A stretch of 64,000 nt of DNA from Thuidium tamariscinum (GCA_947034885.2 OX344753.2:20956001-21020000); one strand, 5' to 3'; counted from the stretch's first letter, positions 37,212-53,425 are shown. Notes: generated by a model not told the origin, from the sequence alone. Numbers and translations are program-made.

Positions 37212-40200
37212 ATAGAAACATTACGTGCCAAGATTTGATCAATTCAAACTTGCTAATTTCATCAAAACTTTTAGATTGCAATTCTTTTTAGACCTATAAT
37301 CTACTTTATTGGCTTTAGACAAAAAGAAGAGGCCTTAAATTGTGAATATGTTTTGAATATTAAAAAGTGAGATACTATCACAAAAATAAGCCTCTTGTAA
37401 TATAGCTAAAATTTATTTATAAATCTTAGAGAACATTTAACCTTGAAAAGACAATCAAGCTAATCTAAGCCTCATTGCTTTTAGCAATTTTGAAGAGTTT
37501 ATATTGGGATTTTTGTTTGATTCAAATAATTTATTTATTGAATCAGCACATGCAATTAATCAATGAATCAAAAGATTCAAAGATTTCCTTCATTTACATT
37601 ATACATTCTATGATATGCTCAATAAAAAAATGCTTACTTTGAAATCACAAATCCAATTTAATCTTAGAAGGATTCAAGAAAATGTATCTCTTAAGACAAT
37701 TGTAAAACTTATAGAGCAACTAAATCCTACAATGTTGTAAAGTACTCAAATGTAACTAATGAGCTTTTGGAGTTTTAAAATAATGAAACACCAAAATTAG
37801 ACATTTTTGCATTTAGGAGGAGCAAAATTGCACTAGGCTCATATGCCATCAAAAGCCAACATTTTCAAACTTCGAGGGTAGGGGCAAATTTTCAAAAACA
37901 TCATTTGCTCTTTGGAGGAGAAATAGTTTGATGAATATAACATCAAATTTCTCCAAGCTTTCCAATTACTTCATAAAAATCTTGTATAATTTTTAGTCCA
38001 TACTACTTACAAAGAATGTTTCTTTTCACTTCACATTAAAGTACATAGAAATGCTTACAACCGGAAGGTCAAAAGCGCATTGTATCACATAATAATCCTC
38101 TAATACATATTCAAATCATTTTGCAAATGTTGGTCGTCTAGGTCCTCCATTTGTATTGCCATGTACTCCAAGAGATGTGGTTAAGCTTCTATTGGAATGA
38201 TCAATGTCTCCTTTGTTTGCACACTATACACTATATTGCTTGCATGTACTAAGTGCCCACTTCTCACTTGACACAAGACATCCACCAATAAATATATAGC
38301 TGCTTCTTTTTCAATCTAGACAAACTTCTCACCAAACGATTCCTATGTAGATCCCATGCAATTTGTGTACCTCACTCTATTACTTCTTACTTCATCTTGT
38401 GCTTTAGGTCTCATTGTAGGTCAATAGTATAGGATTTTCATCTTTATAGCCTACCTTCCTTGACCAAACTCCAAGACCTTTTCTAAATAGTAAGGTACTT
38501 CTCCCACTTTCACTCGATTCTACAATAAGAGCTGCAAATTGTCCTACAATAATGTCATTCATTGGATTGAACAGAGGGAAAGGATTTTCATTTGCATCTT
38601 GTACTACTTGAGTTGTTGATTCATTACTACAAAATTTGTAGAAATGTGTAGAAATAAGAAATACTTATCAATAGTATTCTTAAGTTACATCAACTCTACT
38701 CCAAGATTTTAGGAAGTGAAGTATACTTTTTTGCTAGACACATAGAATGGCATATACATAATGATTGTGACTACATAACAATCTTTAACAAGTAGCATGG
38801 AGATTCTATCCCTTCCATGCCTCCTATTGGCTTCGATGATTTCTTGTCCCTTCAATTATTGAAATTTACTCTAGCAAAGGAAGTCGATAGCAACTTTGTT
38901 AGACTTGTCAAGGGGTGGTTGCAAAGAAGGCTTCATGTTTTATGTCTTGTTAAGCCAAATCTGCAATTTCTATACTTTATACTAGAATTACTAAGAATAC
39001 CTTGAAATAGATCAATCTCAGTTTTTGATTTGAAAAATTGATGGTTGAAAGTACCATTTTGAGTACTACAGTTACTTCTAAGTACTAAAACAATATTATT
39101 TGAACAAAATGATAGTTTGTCATAGAAAGTAGATTCAATGAAGTATAAATTATTAATAAATAGAAAATCAAGAAAAAAAACACTAAAAATTGGCAATTTG
39201 TGAGGACTTGATGAATATCATATTTTACCAAAATAATGAAGTTGAAACCATCTTTAATGCTAAAAAAATGTGCATGCAAGGGAGCCCTATTTGTACAAAC
39301 ATCAAGGTTATAAAATAATGTATTTTTAGATGCCCTTTGGTAGGCACATGCCTCTCTAGTGCTGAAATAGCCACACAAATTTCAAATCTACATCATTAAT
39401 TTTGGGTACTCCATAGTACTAAAAAAACCCTAAATTGCAAAGTGTGACAAATTAGCTACATTGAAAATTAATTAGAAAATATTTTTTTGGATGATTTTGA
39501 AAAATATAGACTCTAATTACTATCAAGTTAGTCATCTTTAATATAAAAAATTCAAGTACATTGGTTTCATGCTCCAAAAGTTATGACATATGGTAAATTC
39601 GTCACTTGAAATGTGATGCCAAAAAGGACAATCCCTTCTTGCAAACACACCAAGATATTTGCTTAATTACTTGTTGTGGTTGGATGGATTAGGAAGGTGG
39701 GAAGGAAGAGAAATGGGCTAGAATGTTGGACATGCATATCCAAAGCAAAATTCTTGAATGCAATGTTTCCGTTAAATGAAGGTAGCACAACATTATAGTA
39801 CAAATATATTTGTCTAACAATGTTTCTACAAAAGGAATACCTAGCTCTCTATATTTGATAATGTTAACTACTCACAACACCATATATTACATTGTTTTAA
39901 TACTAAAAATGCCTATTTGTTAGGAATGGAAGGGGATCCTTCACGAGAGGTTAAAAATGTTACACATTGGACTAGTTGACTCAATGGATTTTTTTCAAAC
40001 CAATAATCATGATGGTGGTCCCTTTTTGCAAATTACATTGTTTGAATAGACCTTAATCCTATAGGGATGTCATGAACCAAAGTAGTGTGGTGGATGATAG
40101 AAAATCTTTCTAGGCTACACAAAAGTGCATATGTTCATCCTTGAAATTTTATAAGGTAAGGGGAGATCTTGCACAATAAGTTGACCACTAATCAGTGATT

Positions 40201-40908
40201 TGGGGTTTTATAAAATAGATGCTTCAAATTGTACCAAAAAGGACGTATCAAAACAATGATGTCCACGGTGACCAGACTGTCTTTACAAGGTTACAAGAAT
40301 TCGGTGTATTTCCACGAATATCAATTTCAACTTCAAAGTTTTTTTTATTGCAAGGAGACTCATCTAACTTAACTTCGACAAAACGAAACCAAGCACAACA
40401 TTTCAGAGTAATACGAATATCACAATCCTGCAGCAAGCAAGTAGAATCTAATCCACGGAGGAGGCAGTTCCATAAATAATAATGAAACGTTAACAGATTA
40501 CAAGGCTCCAAGCTTCTTATTAACCTGACTTTCGCCCCAGTAGCGAAATATACAGGACAATACAGACTAGAAGCAAGCTGTCAATGTACAAAATGGCATG
40601 TTAGCAATGCAGTAACATGAACCTTTCAAAAAACATGAGGGTCACGTAGGATTGCCAGCAATTACCACACTCAATTTCGACATACCATTGCTTCCTTGAT
40701 ACCGTGCCCCCTTTTAAAGTTACAAGTGAGACCTAGGATTTAGCACCAAAAAGAACTTGGTGTCTCGGCAAGATTGGTATGAGAATGTGGGGACCTGAGC
40801 CTCGCGCCCCAGCTGCTTCACTAGCCCAGTGCAATGAGAGTATATGACCTATGAATGAAGTAAACTAAGGCCACCAGAAACGTGCTTTAAAGGTTCAAAT
40901 TGATGACC
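37212..40908. other. Long AT-rich intergenic stretch
   Basis: No gene is recognised. Dispersed repeat E (about 40050-40300) is present. The stretch 39025-39600 has weak similarity to the interior of family D. The last part, from about 40480, should contain G6PDH 3' sequence. No LTR-type coding remains were recognised. Confidence 0.4.
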
Positions 40909-41013
40909 TTAAGGGTTCTAAGTTCTAGGTTCTAGGTTTCTAGGGTGAAAGGTTTTAAGGGTTTGAGGATTTGAGGGTTTGAGGGCTTACAGTTACGGTA
41001 AAGGGTTTAGGGT
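40909..41013 (-). repeat. Degenerate telomere-like array at the G6PDH stop codon
   Basis: On the gene strand the DNA right after the TAA stop reads ACCCTAAACCCTTTACC and continues for about 100 bp as variants of CCCTAAA (CCCTCAAA, CCTCAAA, CCCTTAAAA, CCTAGAA). It forms the start of the 3' UTR. Confidence 0.7.
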
Positions 41014-44000
41014 TTAATTCTCAGTAGGTTCGAAGCTGTTATCACCCCACCTCACATTGTACTTGGCCGCGAGATAGTGAGCACCCACTGGACCTCGGCT
41101 GCCGTAGGGGTAAAGCTCTGGGGTGACCTTCCGCTTCTCCAGTTCTTGCAGAAGAGGAGTGAACAAAGCCCAGGCAGCATCCAATTCATCACTTCTGATG
41201 AACAGCCGCCTCTCACCCTCAATAGCGTCGAGTATGAGCCGCTCATAGGCATCAGGAATCTCTTTATCGTACCTGTTCCATCACGAGTCACTCACATTAG
41301 CATACAAAAACAGAAGACTAGAAAGCCAAATATGCACAGGTTTGCCAAAACACGGCTCAGCAGTCACACAATCTAGTCCAAAATGCCAATGCTCTTTATC
41401 CTTTAGTGCCCAAGTGAGCAACTGAGTCGAAATGAACCATTTAGTCTTAAAAATAAATAGGGAAAGAAGGAAATGAGACATACGAACTATACTGGAAGTC
41501 AGAAATGTGTTGACGAATTTAGATATACGCTTCCAGAGTGGACACTCTATTTTTAGTTCACGCACTCAGGGGTTCAGAAATGACAGAAAAAAAAGGGCAC
41601 TGTCCAGAAAATCGGAAATTGAGACAAATCAAAAACAACTACGGAAAAGTTTGAACACTTCAAGGAGAGTCTGTACCTTGCCGCATAATGTAAGTTGAGA
41701 TTTGAACGGTCCAGTCTCATGCCAAGGCCTGGCACCTTGTTGTTGATTTTCAAGTAGATAGCCTCGTCCGGTTGTACACGAATCACCAACTCATTTGTTG
41801 CTTGGTCCAGATCAGTTCCAAAACTCCGCTTGTAGAGGTTGCCCGGCACATGCCTGAATTGAACGCGAATCTCAGCCCTGCCAGAACAGCCATTTACATT
41901 CCAGACACATGTCAAAATGATCAATACCAAGTGGAATACGAACGACTGTTCCAGTTTTGGAGATTAGCACAAGTCAACAAAACTTTGACCATCCATAAAT
42001 CCATAATTTTTTTCCTTCAGTTCTGATGGTCTCTCATTTTATGTGATACAAATGCACGTTTGTATGCATGTGATTCAATGGTAACGTAATTTCAGATCCA
42101 TGTTGAAATTCAAACACAAAAACTAAACCTATTTTTTAACATCAATTTTTTGATGGCCTACTTTGAGTCAATGGTAAAATTCAATAATCTATTCAAACCC
42201 ACTAAATTTTTATATTTTTGGCTTCATTTTGGTATACACTACAATTTCCAAAAAGAAATATTGTAAGGAACCCAATCATAGAAGTGAACATGACCCTCAA
42301 AAACGAGAAAAAATACAAGCACAAACTTATGCTGTCTTCAATTAATTACCCTCTTTTGTGCAGAGCTTTCCCGGCCTTCATCAAAAAGGGAACTCCATCC
42401 CATCGGGCATTGTCAATAAAGATAGCAGCTGCAGCAAAGGTGGGCGTGATGCTATTGTTCGGAACAGTTTTGTCATCCACGTAGGCAGGGTACTTGACGC
42501 CGCCACGGACATGCCCTTTGTATTGACCGACTACCACGTTATTGATGTCCAGTTTCTTCATGGATCTCAAAACCTTCACCTGCAAATGAAGAGTCACTAC
42601 CTTAGCAAGGCGAACACTCTACGAAAATTACCAGGACAGGAATTATGCAACAAAAAAGATAATCCGTTTTCAGAAAACAATAGTAACAAACTAAGACGAC
42701 AAGAATCGGGGATTTATTTGCCCATTAGTATCCCAAATGGCAGCTTCCATATATGTAGGAGTAGAAATACACGATTTAGGAATCTTCAAAGTACAAAGAA
42801 GAAACCATACTTTACATCCTTCAACAAAGGAGGAATGGTATAAAAGGCACTACAAAAGACTGTTGGCCTCCAAGGTGGAGTTTGTTGAGCAATTCGGAGT
42901 TAACTCTTAAATGACAAAAGAGACTTTTCGGGTGTATGCACTTGTTCATATTTTTCTTATGTTCATTATTTCAATAAAATAATACAGTATCCAAAAGTAC
43001 GAGGGTCCTTTAGAGGTTGGACAAAACAAAGATTGTTTAGAGGCATCAACTGTTTGATTAACCCTGCAGTTACATCAACTGGGTCCAAAAAACAGCAGCT
43101 GCTAGCAAGGCAAACCGAGTATCTCTTAAAGCCCCCTTAGGACATATGAGCAAAAGCAGCTCAGTGTTCAAATCTGGATAGGAGAAGGAGAAAGTACCTT
43201 TTCATTTCGTATATCTTCGGCATCCAAAGTCACAGGAGGCTCCATAGCAAACAGAGCCAGAATCTGCAGAAGATGATTTTGCATGATATCCCGGATAATG
43301 CCATAATTGTCAAAATACCTGCACACCCAGTACAACAGAAATCTAAATTGGAGACCAATCATCCAAATCTAAGAAAAATTAGACACAAATTCAACTAACC
43401 ATCTAAATAAGGAATAACAGTTGCCACACTTAAAAATACCACCAGAAAACTATCAGATTGAAAAGGGCTTGGCACTCAAATCTGGTCTCTTTCGTTTTGT
43501 CAAACACGACAATCTAAAACAAATGCGGACTCTAGGCAATATACTCACTAAATTGCAACCGCGTTCTTATAGCACTTGACTACTACGAGCTTTACTTTTA
43601 AGGTTATGTGCATACCCTCCGCGTCCTTCAGTCCCGAAGTCTTCAGAAAAGATGAACTGCACGTTGCGGATGTACTGACGTGACCACAGCGGCTCGAAGA
43701 CGAGGTTGGAGAATCGCAACACTGACAAGTTTTCGACAAGCTCCTTTCCCAAGTAATGATCAATTCTGCATTTTGAATTTTAAAAAATGCATGCCAGCAC
43801 ACAATCGAGCTTCAGAAATTATATACAAAAATGGTTGCAGACATGCAAAGTTCAAACGCAGTCGACACAAGCGTCAGGTGCAGTAATGATCACATGAAAC
43901 AAATGCCAGAGGTTTAGGGTTGTAGTTAAAACACACCGGTAAATTTGTTCTTCCTTCAAGTGCATTTTCAATCCCTTTGTGAGCTCTGCTGACGATTCCG

Positions 44001-46040
44001 AGTCCCGGCCAAATGGCTTCTCCACGATGACACGAGTCCAACCATTTGTTGACGATGCAGCAGAGCTTGATGACCGAGCCACATCGACAAAAATGTCAGG
44101 GGGAATAGAGAGATAAAATAGCCTGTTCGCCACCTTGTTGCCCTGTCACAACAACAAACCGCACCTCCAAGCTTAACCCCCAAAGGATCAAGAAGCCTCA
44201 CGTTCTCTTAGCAGATTTCAGTGGCTCATATGGGGTCTTTCATTAGTCCAATTGTATCTGTCTTTAGACGAACACATGCAATGTCCTTCACTGACTCCTG
44301 TGATAATTAAAGTTCACCACATCTATATTATATTTCTGGCAATGTGATAAACCAAATTGATCACATTAAAGCCAAGAGTCCTCAGTCTTTTAGTGGTCTC
44401 CCCCTAAACCGAAGACGCAAGCCTCATACTCACATTGCTGTTTTTAGGGCAAAAACTCAAACTTTGGGTACCAGTAGGAAAGAGGATAAACTTAAACGCT
44501 GGACATAAAGTAGGACCACATTCTTGAGAAGTAGAAGCATGACACCTTTTGAAAACAGTCCTAAGCAAGAGTTATAAAGATCAAAGTCATGTCAAATCAG
44601 AGAAAGAAAGTGAAATGAAAGCTTTGACATACTTTCACATTTGAAGACTATAGCTCATTGGCTTGAGGAGCTCGCACGTGTTCAAATTGAGATCAACTTT
44701 GCAAAACTAGTCTGTAGTCAAGAATTCCTTTTTCATGTGTTGGGGATTTTTTTCATGTCAATTCAGAGGGTGCTCAACAAAGGCTCTCTACAATGTTGTG
44801 GGTACTCATACTTGAAAATTGCTGAAACCCATTCAGAAGTCCTACAGATAATACAGCTTCACGATGCAGTGGCATCCAAATTAACCTCCTGTTCTATAAT
44901 AACCTAAACATACAATTTACAAACCTCATGCTCTCGTAGTTTTCTTGAAAGCTCCCCAAAACATTCCTCAGAGCTGTACTGGCCAGCATGATAGAAACAC
45001 CGCTTCAAAAACTCCTCCTGCTTGTCGCCGCAATTCTCTCTGCAATATTAGGGGGGTAACTGACTTACTGATCGTCATGACAGTGAACACCCAAACATAA
45101 GAATACAAAAAACTGAAATGAATATCTCCAATCATTATCAAGTAGCATACCTCTGATCAATTCGGCAAGTAAGAGTTCCGGAAATCAAATCTCGCAGCTG
45201 TTCATCGGTCATCTTGCTCCGAGCAAAGCCAAAAATAGTGAAGTGCTGCAACAATCAGAGAAACACTTCATTAGTCGATAGCTCAATACCAAACAGGTTC
45301 CGAATCACTAAATTCAATCAGCAAACAAAACACTCCCAAAACAAGCTCGTAAGCAATGTAAATGCAAGCAATAAAACCAAACCAGTTCCAATGGCAACCA
45401 GTAATTGAGCAAGTATACCTTGGGCAAGCAACCTTCATAGAACAGAGCAAACAAAGCCGGGAAGATTTTCTTCTTCGCCAAATCTCCCGAAGCGCCAACA
45501 ACTGTAATGGAAACCGTATTCTCTGTCGACAGAGCGCTCCCATTCAAGAACCCCGGTTTCGGGGACACATCGTCCGTCACCCCCCGATCAACACTTTCTT
45601 TTGTCTCCACATTCGGCGCCTTCTGAGTCGCAGGCTTCCCGCCTACACACAATACCCACCAAGATTCTCAGAAACTCACCCAAATTTCAAAAACACCCAA
45701 AAAATTCAATCCATACCCACCAAAATTCCAGCACATTTCTAGAATTCTCTCAATCTGAAACTGCAGCTCACAACCCCTACCCACCAAACTTCTGCACATT
45801 CCAAAATTCTCCCAACCTGAAACTGCAGCACGCAACCAACCCCTACCCACCGAAACTTCTGCACATTCCAAAATTCTCCTCACCGGAAACTGCAGCGCGC
45901 ACCGCCACCATTCGATGTTGGCGATGCAGACGTCCATTGCCCCCCACCGAAACCACAGCCGGCGGCACCTTCGTCTCTTTCGTGACCCTCCCACACAAAG
46001 TGCCGTGAGAGACAGTGGCAGCTTGCCGAAGAGCCGCCAT
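41014..46040 (-). CDS. G6PD: Plastidic glucose-6-phosphate 1-dehydrogenase (ten exons, 585 aa)
   Basis: Exons are 46040-45884, 45642-45419, 45245-45151, 45039-44925, 44142-43937, 43765-43616, 43318-43198, 42579-42350, 41877-41677 and 41272-41014. The enzyme oxidises glucose 6-phosphate with NADP+ and opens the oxidative pentose phosphate pathway. An Ala/Val/Arg-rich, acid-poor start looks like a chloroplast transit peptide. The coenzyme-binding [10 protein letters not shown] is at 102-111, the substrate site RIDHYLGK at 266-273, followed by [13 protein letters not shown]. Cys154 and Cys162 ([11 protein letters not shown]), eight residues apart, match the redox pair of thioredoxin-inhibited plastid isoforms. 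Length fits plastid enzymes, and all junctions keep frame. Both regulatory cysteines and the close match to Arabidopsis G6PD1-type sequence suggest the light-inactivated P1 class; the assignment is from memory. Confidence 0.95.
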
Positions 46041-49000
46041 CGCTCACCCCTCGCCCAATTGTCACAACGAAACTAAGTTATGGCAAATTCGAAACTGGAA
46101 AAACAGAGTGGTATGGGTTGGTGGTCGTGGATCGGGAGAGATGAACGGTGCGGGCGAATTTAAGGAGGTGGAATGCTGAGAATATTCGGAGACGCATAGG
46201 GCGTTTCGCCGTTATGCAGCAACCGGGGTTTAAGCGTAGTGAGGGTTTGGCCGCTAGGGCCCCCTTGTGGCTGGGTCGAGGGCCCTGGGCTTGAGCTTGG
46301 GTTTGCTTTTGCTGTTGCTGGGAGGCCTGTCGCGTTTGCTTGTTGTCGTTCACTGTTGGTTGGATTGGGACTGCGGACCGCCAACCTGCGGTTCGCCCCG
46401 GACACTACAGTTTGTTGGACCCTGAACTGGGGCACTTTTAGGGGTGCCGGTACAGGGGAGGTCCGGGAAAGCATCTCCACCAGTGCTTCCATATGTCATC
46501 AGGGCATCGGATGGTCAGAGTGTTTTTTACTTCACGTTGGAGTATCATTTTGGAGAAGTAGCCACTATTTCTTAAACATTCATGTGATACTTGATGATAT
46601 CTATATCAAAAGTAGGTGATACCTAGGTAAAATTTGGCTACTGGTTTTAAATTTAGCAACAATCTAGCTATTTTGATCTAAAATATTTTTAAAATTTTTA
46701 CAGAGTATAGCCACTATCTTTCGGCTATAGTTGAATGGCAAAAAATTGTGCTCTAATAATCATTGATTTTAAAGTTTCAAAATCTCATCATGTGTGTTCT
46801 TGAACTATTTATCAATGAATCTAAAAGGTTTTGAGCACTTTGGACAATTTCAAAACCTAACTACAATCATACGTGCTATTGTGTCACAATCTAAAAAAGA
46901 AAACATACTTGACATTTTTTATTTTCTCATTGAACAATGTCACATCTAATCAAAACAAGAAACTACATCATTTCAAGGGTTTAAAAACTACAAAAATGTA
47001 TGGATTTTGAACTTCAAACTACTTCAAAACATTCATAAAAACTTGAATTGAGATGAAAATTTTATCACAATAACTAAACTCTCAAAGGAACATAAACCAA
47101 TTTTTTTTAATTTAAAAAAAAACATTGAATAAAATAGATATAACCCAAGAAGTTGTAGCCAAACAGAATGTAGTTTAGTGACTCAAATTGAACCTCTGAA
47201 CTTTGAATGAATTTTGAAGAATCAATATCTCTTGAATTGATCTGGAAATTTTACCACACAAATTAGAATAATATGCACAACGTAAAACAACAGTTGGAGT
47301 CCGCCAACTAAAATGACGAATCGATCTCGTTCATTCCAGACACTGAACGTTTCGTTAGACTTTCGTCAGTTTCTGGAAGATGTTCGTCGGCCGAAGTTCC
47401 TTTCGAGCCTCGAAGGACTTCAGTTGCGGCAGGCTTCAAGGTCCCGGCGTTGCGGTTGTTCGTTTTTTGTTTCGCAAGCTTAGCTGCGATGAAGCAGGGC
47501 GCTGATAATATTTAGAGCTTTTAGATTTATTTCGACGGCCGACATTTGTGCTCAATTTTCTGGTGCTAATTGGATTTTGTTTGCGAGACATAGAGCCACC
47601 GTACAGACGTTCAATTTATTTCTATTGTTCCTTTGAAGAGGATGGAGGTTTGCAACTGCTGGCGGCGGGAGATAGTGGAAAACGCAGAAATTCAAGTGTG
47701 AATCCGTTGTGGCAAAGCATGTTGGACATGGCGAGGGGATAGAAATTGGTGGTGGATATATTCGGCCTTTCGCCGTTCTCTGTGTGCATTTTTGTGTTTT
47801 CTTCTTAGTTGCGGGAAATGCAGAGTATTCTCGAACTCCCAACTTTCGATCGCGTTTTTGATTGCTTTACGCTGCGGTTTTCCTTACGATTCTGTTTTTA
47901 GAGACTCTGTTATGAAGCTATAAGTTCATATACAAAGATTGAAAAATGTTTCGCAAACGTTAGAAATTGTTGCTGAGTCGGAGATTGAGATCAATTCCGT
48001 TTTCCGGTTACGGAGGTATCAATTGTAGTAGAACTACAGACCTTCGGTTGAGATGTTTTTCCGATTGTCGAGATTGGAATGACTAAAGCGAATGCAGGTA
48101 TGAAGTTACAGAGTGAGGATTAGTCGGTCATATGGAGACTCCAAGGCAAAAGGGAAAGGCATCAAGAATGCATTGATTTCACACGACAGACGAACGGGTG
48201 ACTGTTCAGTGTTGCAAGTGAATGGCAACCGAATGCAGCAAATTAGATAGGTCTTGATATTTGCTATCCTTTCGGTGATCCTTTCATCCGTCCGATTCTG
48301 AAGTGCACCTGTTAGGCATGTCTAGAATAGCACGGTCGAGAATTGCTCTTCTTACTTCACCAAATAGCACTGCTGAAAATGTAAGCACGAAATAGAAGGT
48401 ACTGATTGCGAGGATCCGGATATTGAGTGAGAGCTCCATAGAAATAGATAGTGAAATAGAGATAAAATATGCTCATTTTAGGGCTTGTGTTCGTTGCGCA
48501 ATGAGGAACGGTTCTGATTATGAATCATCAACGGGACTGAGTTTTCGGATATATATTGATTTCGATAAGGATTAACCTACCTGTATTAGTTTCGTCGTTT
48601 CTAACCCTGGCTTCTCTATTTGCTCCCTTGGTACCTCTCTAATGCTTTCTAATTTGCTCTGTTTCATCAAGAATTTTTCTCATAAGTAAGAAGAGCTCTC
48701 CGTCGAAGCAGCCAGATTTACGAGAGCTCTATTGAGTTAGTTGTCCTTCTTGTACTAGTCCTGATTGAACTGAACTCATTATCAATTCTTTAGGTAATGT
48801 GCGGAAGCAGCTGAAGAGGATTTTGGTCCAGTGAATGTTCCAGGGCTAGAAAATACAGCACATGGGACCGGCTCTGAAGATGTTGGACACCATGCAGGTT
48901 ATTCACTATTGAACTTAAAGTGCAGTTTTGCTGCTAAGTAAGTTGGAATTTTGGTGCTGTATCCTTCCGATTTCTATTTTAGATTTATTCTGTTCCTCCT

Positions 49001-49909
49001 GCTTTCTAGGCTTCTTTACAGAACATCCTGTGATTGCTAAATTTATAGGTGACTAATCCCCATATAGCTTCTAGTGAGGAAATTTATCAGCTTGAGTTAC
49101 GTGTAATCCACACGTTGTTTTCGAATTTGGGAACTTGAGGCATCAATGTCACTTATAGCATTCCACATGCTTTATATGAAGTATCACTAGATACTTCGTC
49201 TCTAAACAACAGACAATGTCCCGGTTTAAGTGGTTAGTTGTGTCTTGTTCCCAGGCCACTTGTGGCTGGGCGTTGTTATTTTTTATTTTGCAATGAAATT
49301 CCGTTTCATTTGTGTCGAAAAAAACCCAAAAAAAACAGACAATGAGTGTTTACAGTTCTGGAGGTAACAAGCCAATGGCTATGTCGGCTTGTCTGCTCGA
49401 GTGGCGGGTTAGGCCGAATCATGTCCTCTGAAGGTGATGCGTGCAGGAGAGTCGTGCCATCTGAAGCGGTACGGAATCTCATGTCAATTCTTCACTTCTG
49501 CCTTTAACTCATGACGAGATATTTAATGCTGTATCTGAAGATATAAAGCTCGAGATAGTTTATTCAGTGATTGCAGTCCCAATTGTACACTCCTTCACGA
49601 ATATTTGCCATTGTAATTTCCTTCATGAATAATATCTGAAACTGTGAGGCCCTTCATCTGCTGAGAATCGTGACCAGTTTGCAACAAGACACTTCATGAT
49701 ACGAAACTTTCTAATTTTACAAAATTTCAGAGAAGAGAGGTCACAAGTTCCCAGCTCAACTGCAGCAGCATCCGATGAGAGCTCAGTGAGAATGAGGTTT
49801 GCGATTGAAGGAAAGCTACTGAGTTCAAGTTCGAGTCTTTCCACTTATGGTGGAATTTCGAGTTATTCATCTGACATGGTCTGATTTGCAAGAGCTGAGT
49901 GTCGTTTAT
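46041..49909. other. Region between G6PDH and alpha-tubulin
   Basis: The first 500 bp, upstream of G6PDH, are GC-richer and probably hold its promoter. From about 46620 to 47280 the DNA is AT-rich. The stretch 47290-49000 has higher GC and several T-rich, splice-site-like places, as a non-coding transcript or leader might, but no protein family is recognisable. The end near 49640-49909 is probably tubulin 3' UTR. Confidence 0.4.
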
Positions 49910-51848
<1,939 letters not shown>

Positions 51849-52559
51849 GGTGGAAGGTTACTGAAATTCCAACTCTTGAATTCAAAGTACAGACTTAATT
51901 TTTTGGACAACGACCATGCATCTATAATGTGTTCACGTGCCGGAATTGTGACAGCACGAGCTGCAGCCAGTTTCTAGCTGACTGAACTAGTAGTTGCAGT
52001 GACATCGTCGTAGCGATAGTGAGCTCATTACTCCAGCACAATCATTTCGTGCTTTTGCCTAGTGATCATGTGAAGGGATTCAGTATGGCGACCCTTTGGG
52101 TGTTAGAGATTCGACCAACTCTCCGAAGCTGGCAGCCGGCAAAATCTGGCGGCTTCAAGAGTCAAGGACATCCAAGATGTGGGCAGGTGAGGCGGTCCCA
52201 ATCACTGTGCCCAACCGTCGCAAGCTGCTGAGATTGGGGTTGACCAGCTTAATGCAGGATATGCTGTCACAAATGAAATCCTGTTGTGAAGATTCACGTC
52301 GCCCAAGGTAAGTAGGTGAGACTGCTTTGAGCATGGATGCGAAGCATCATGTAGTCTTTTCAGTCTTCAGTGAGTAGTTTCGTTCTCTGCTGCAACTCAC
52401 TCGTTAGAAAATCGCAAGTTTTAACGTAATCTTGGTAACAACTCTGTAATGCCGCATTCACTCGGCATCTGAGATAAATTCAAATCGTTGATTTACAGCC
52501 ATCATGTGAGTGTCTCAGCTTTAGATTTGAGCTCTTTCTCTTGTCGTTGACCAGGCTTG
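51849..52559. other. Upstream region of the alpha-tubulin gene
   Basis: Probable promoter and leader of the minus-strand tubulin gene. Short open frames at 52019-52311 overlap each other and show no domain. No promoter element can be placed. Confidence 0.4.
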
Positions 52560-52799
52560 AGTGGCCGGGGTGAACTGACCACCTCGGTCAGCCATTGGGG
52601 AAAACGCTGAAATTTTTTATTTTCCACGTATTATAAAATTTGCAAATTCTGAATTCATATTTGCAATCAGCCAGAAGCCCCAACTTCGCTAGGAGAGGTG
52701 TACTAGGTAAATTAATCGGGCACAAAATAGGGGGCTTTTAATTTTACTTGCACCCGACTTGGTGTGGCCGAGCAAGTGGGCCAGTTCACCCCGACCACT
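52560..52799 (+). repeat. Repeat family C, copy c (~240 bp, TIR)
   Basis: The left end AGTGGCCGGGGTGAACTGAC is mirrored at the right by AGTGGTCGGGGTGAACTGGC in reverse complement. The interior has TTTGCAAATTCTGAATTCAT and GGTAAATTAATCGGGCAC. It is the most complete copy, and its TTAA is unoccupied. Ends and size fit a small non-autonomous DNA element; no transposase is visible. Confidence 0.65.
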
Positions 52800-53203
52800 T
52801 GGGATTGTTGGTTGGGAGTGATCCTGTAAACCCCGGCTGGCCTTACGCGACTTTGCAGGTTTGACTTGCGTACCCCCCTAATGCCATCCACTATTTTTAA
52901 ACACGGGCAACATTTGAAAATGTAGCCAGAGTCTATCACTGGAAATTGTCCATGTGCTATTCTAAGAAAAAGGCAAAAATGTAGCCAGAGAGATCCGGGT
53001 GCGCTTCGTGTCTAATTATGATTTATTCTTAGAATCACGCTCTATATTTCTCTTGCTGTCGTTTTCTTACTGCTTGCAAGATGGAGAGTTTCAGTTCTTG
53101 TGGAATCTGACAAGATCTCCGACTTTCTTTTGCTGATATAAGTTATAGGGCTTTTATCCTTCTACTATGTCTGGTATTTGTCCTCGTATTGGAATCCTCC
53201 ATT

Positions 53204-53425
53204 CGAAGTGGGTCCAGCAGGGTAGATTTATCTTGGGGCAAACACAGGAATTTTTATTTTTCGCAAATATTTATTTTTTTCAAATTCTGAATTCATATTT
53301 GCAATCAGAGACCTTGAAATGATAGGGGAGGTTAAGAATATACTTTAGACATAGCCCAATCTAGGGGTTTTTAATTTTACTTTTATCCCAAAGAACCCAT
53401 GTTGGGCCCACTTGGAATGGAGGAT
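53204..53425 (+). repeat. Repeat family C-like, copy d (~222 bp)
   Basis: The flanks CCATTCGAAGTGGG and, reverse-complemented, CCATTCCAAGTGGG form an inverted repeat. The interior TTCTGAATTCATATTTGCAA and TTTTAATTTTACTT match copy c. The ends are diverged from copy c. Confidence 0.5.

Noticed and set aside
37212-40908. Possible retrotransposon remains in the long gap
   Set aside because: I found no paired long terminal repeats, primer site or reverse transcriptase motif that I could defend.
46160-46492. 110-residue frame upstream of G6PDH
   Set aside because: It overlaps equally long frames on both strands in a GC-richer promoter region, and its Pro/Ser/Gln-rich content is typical of chance frames.
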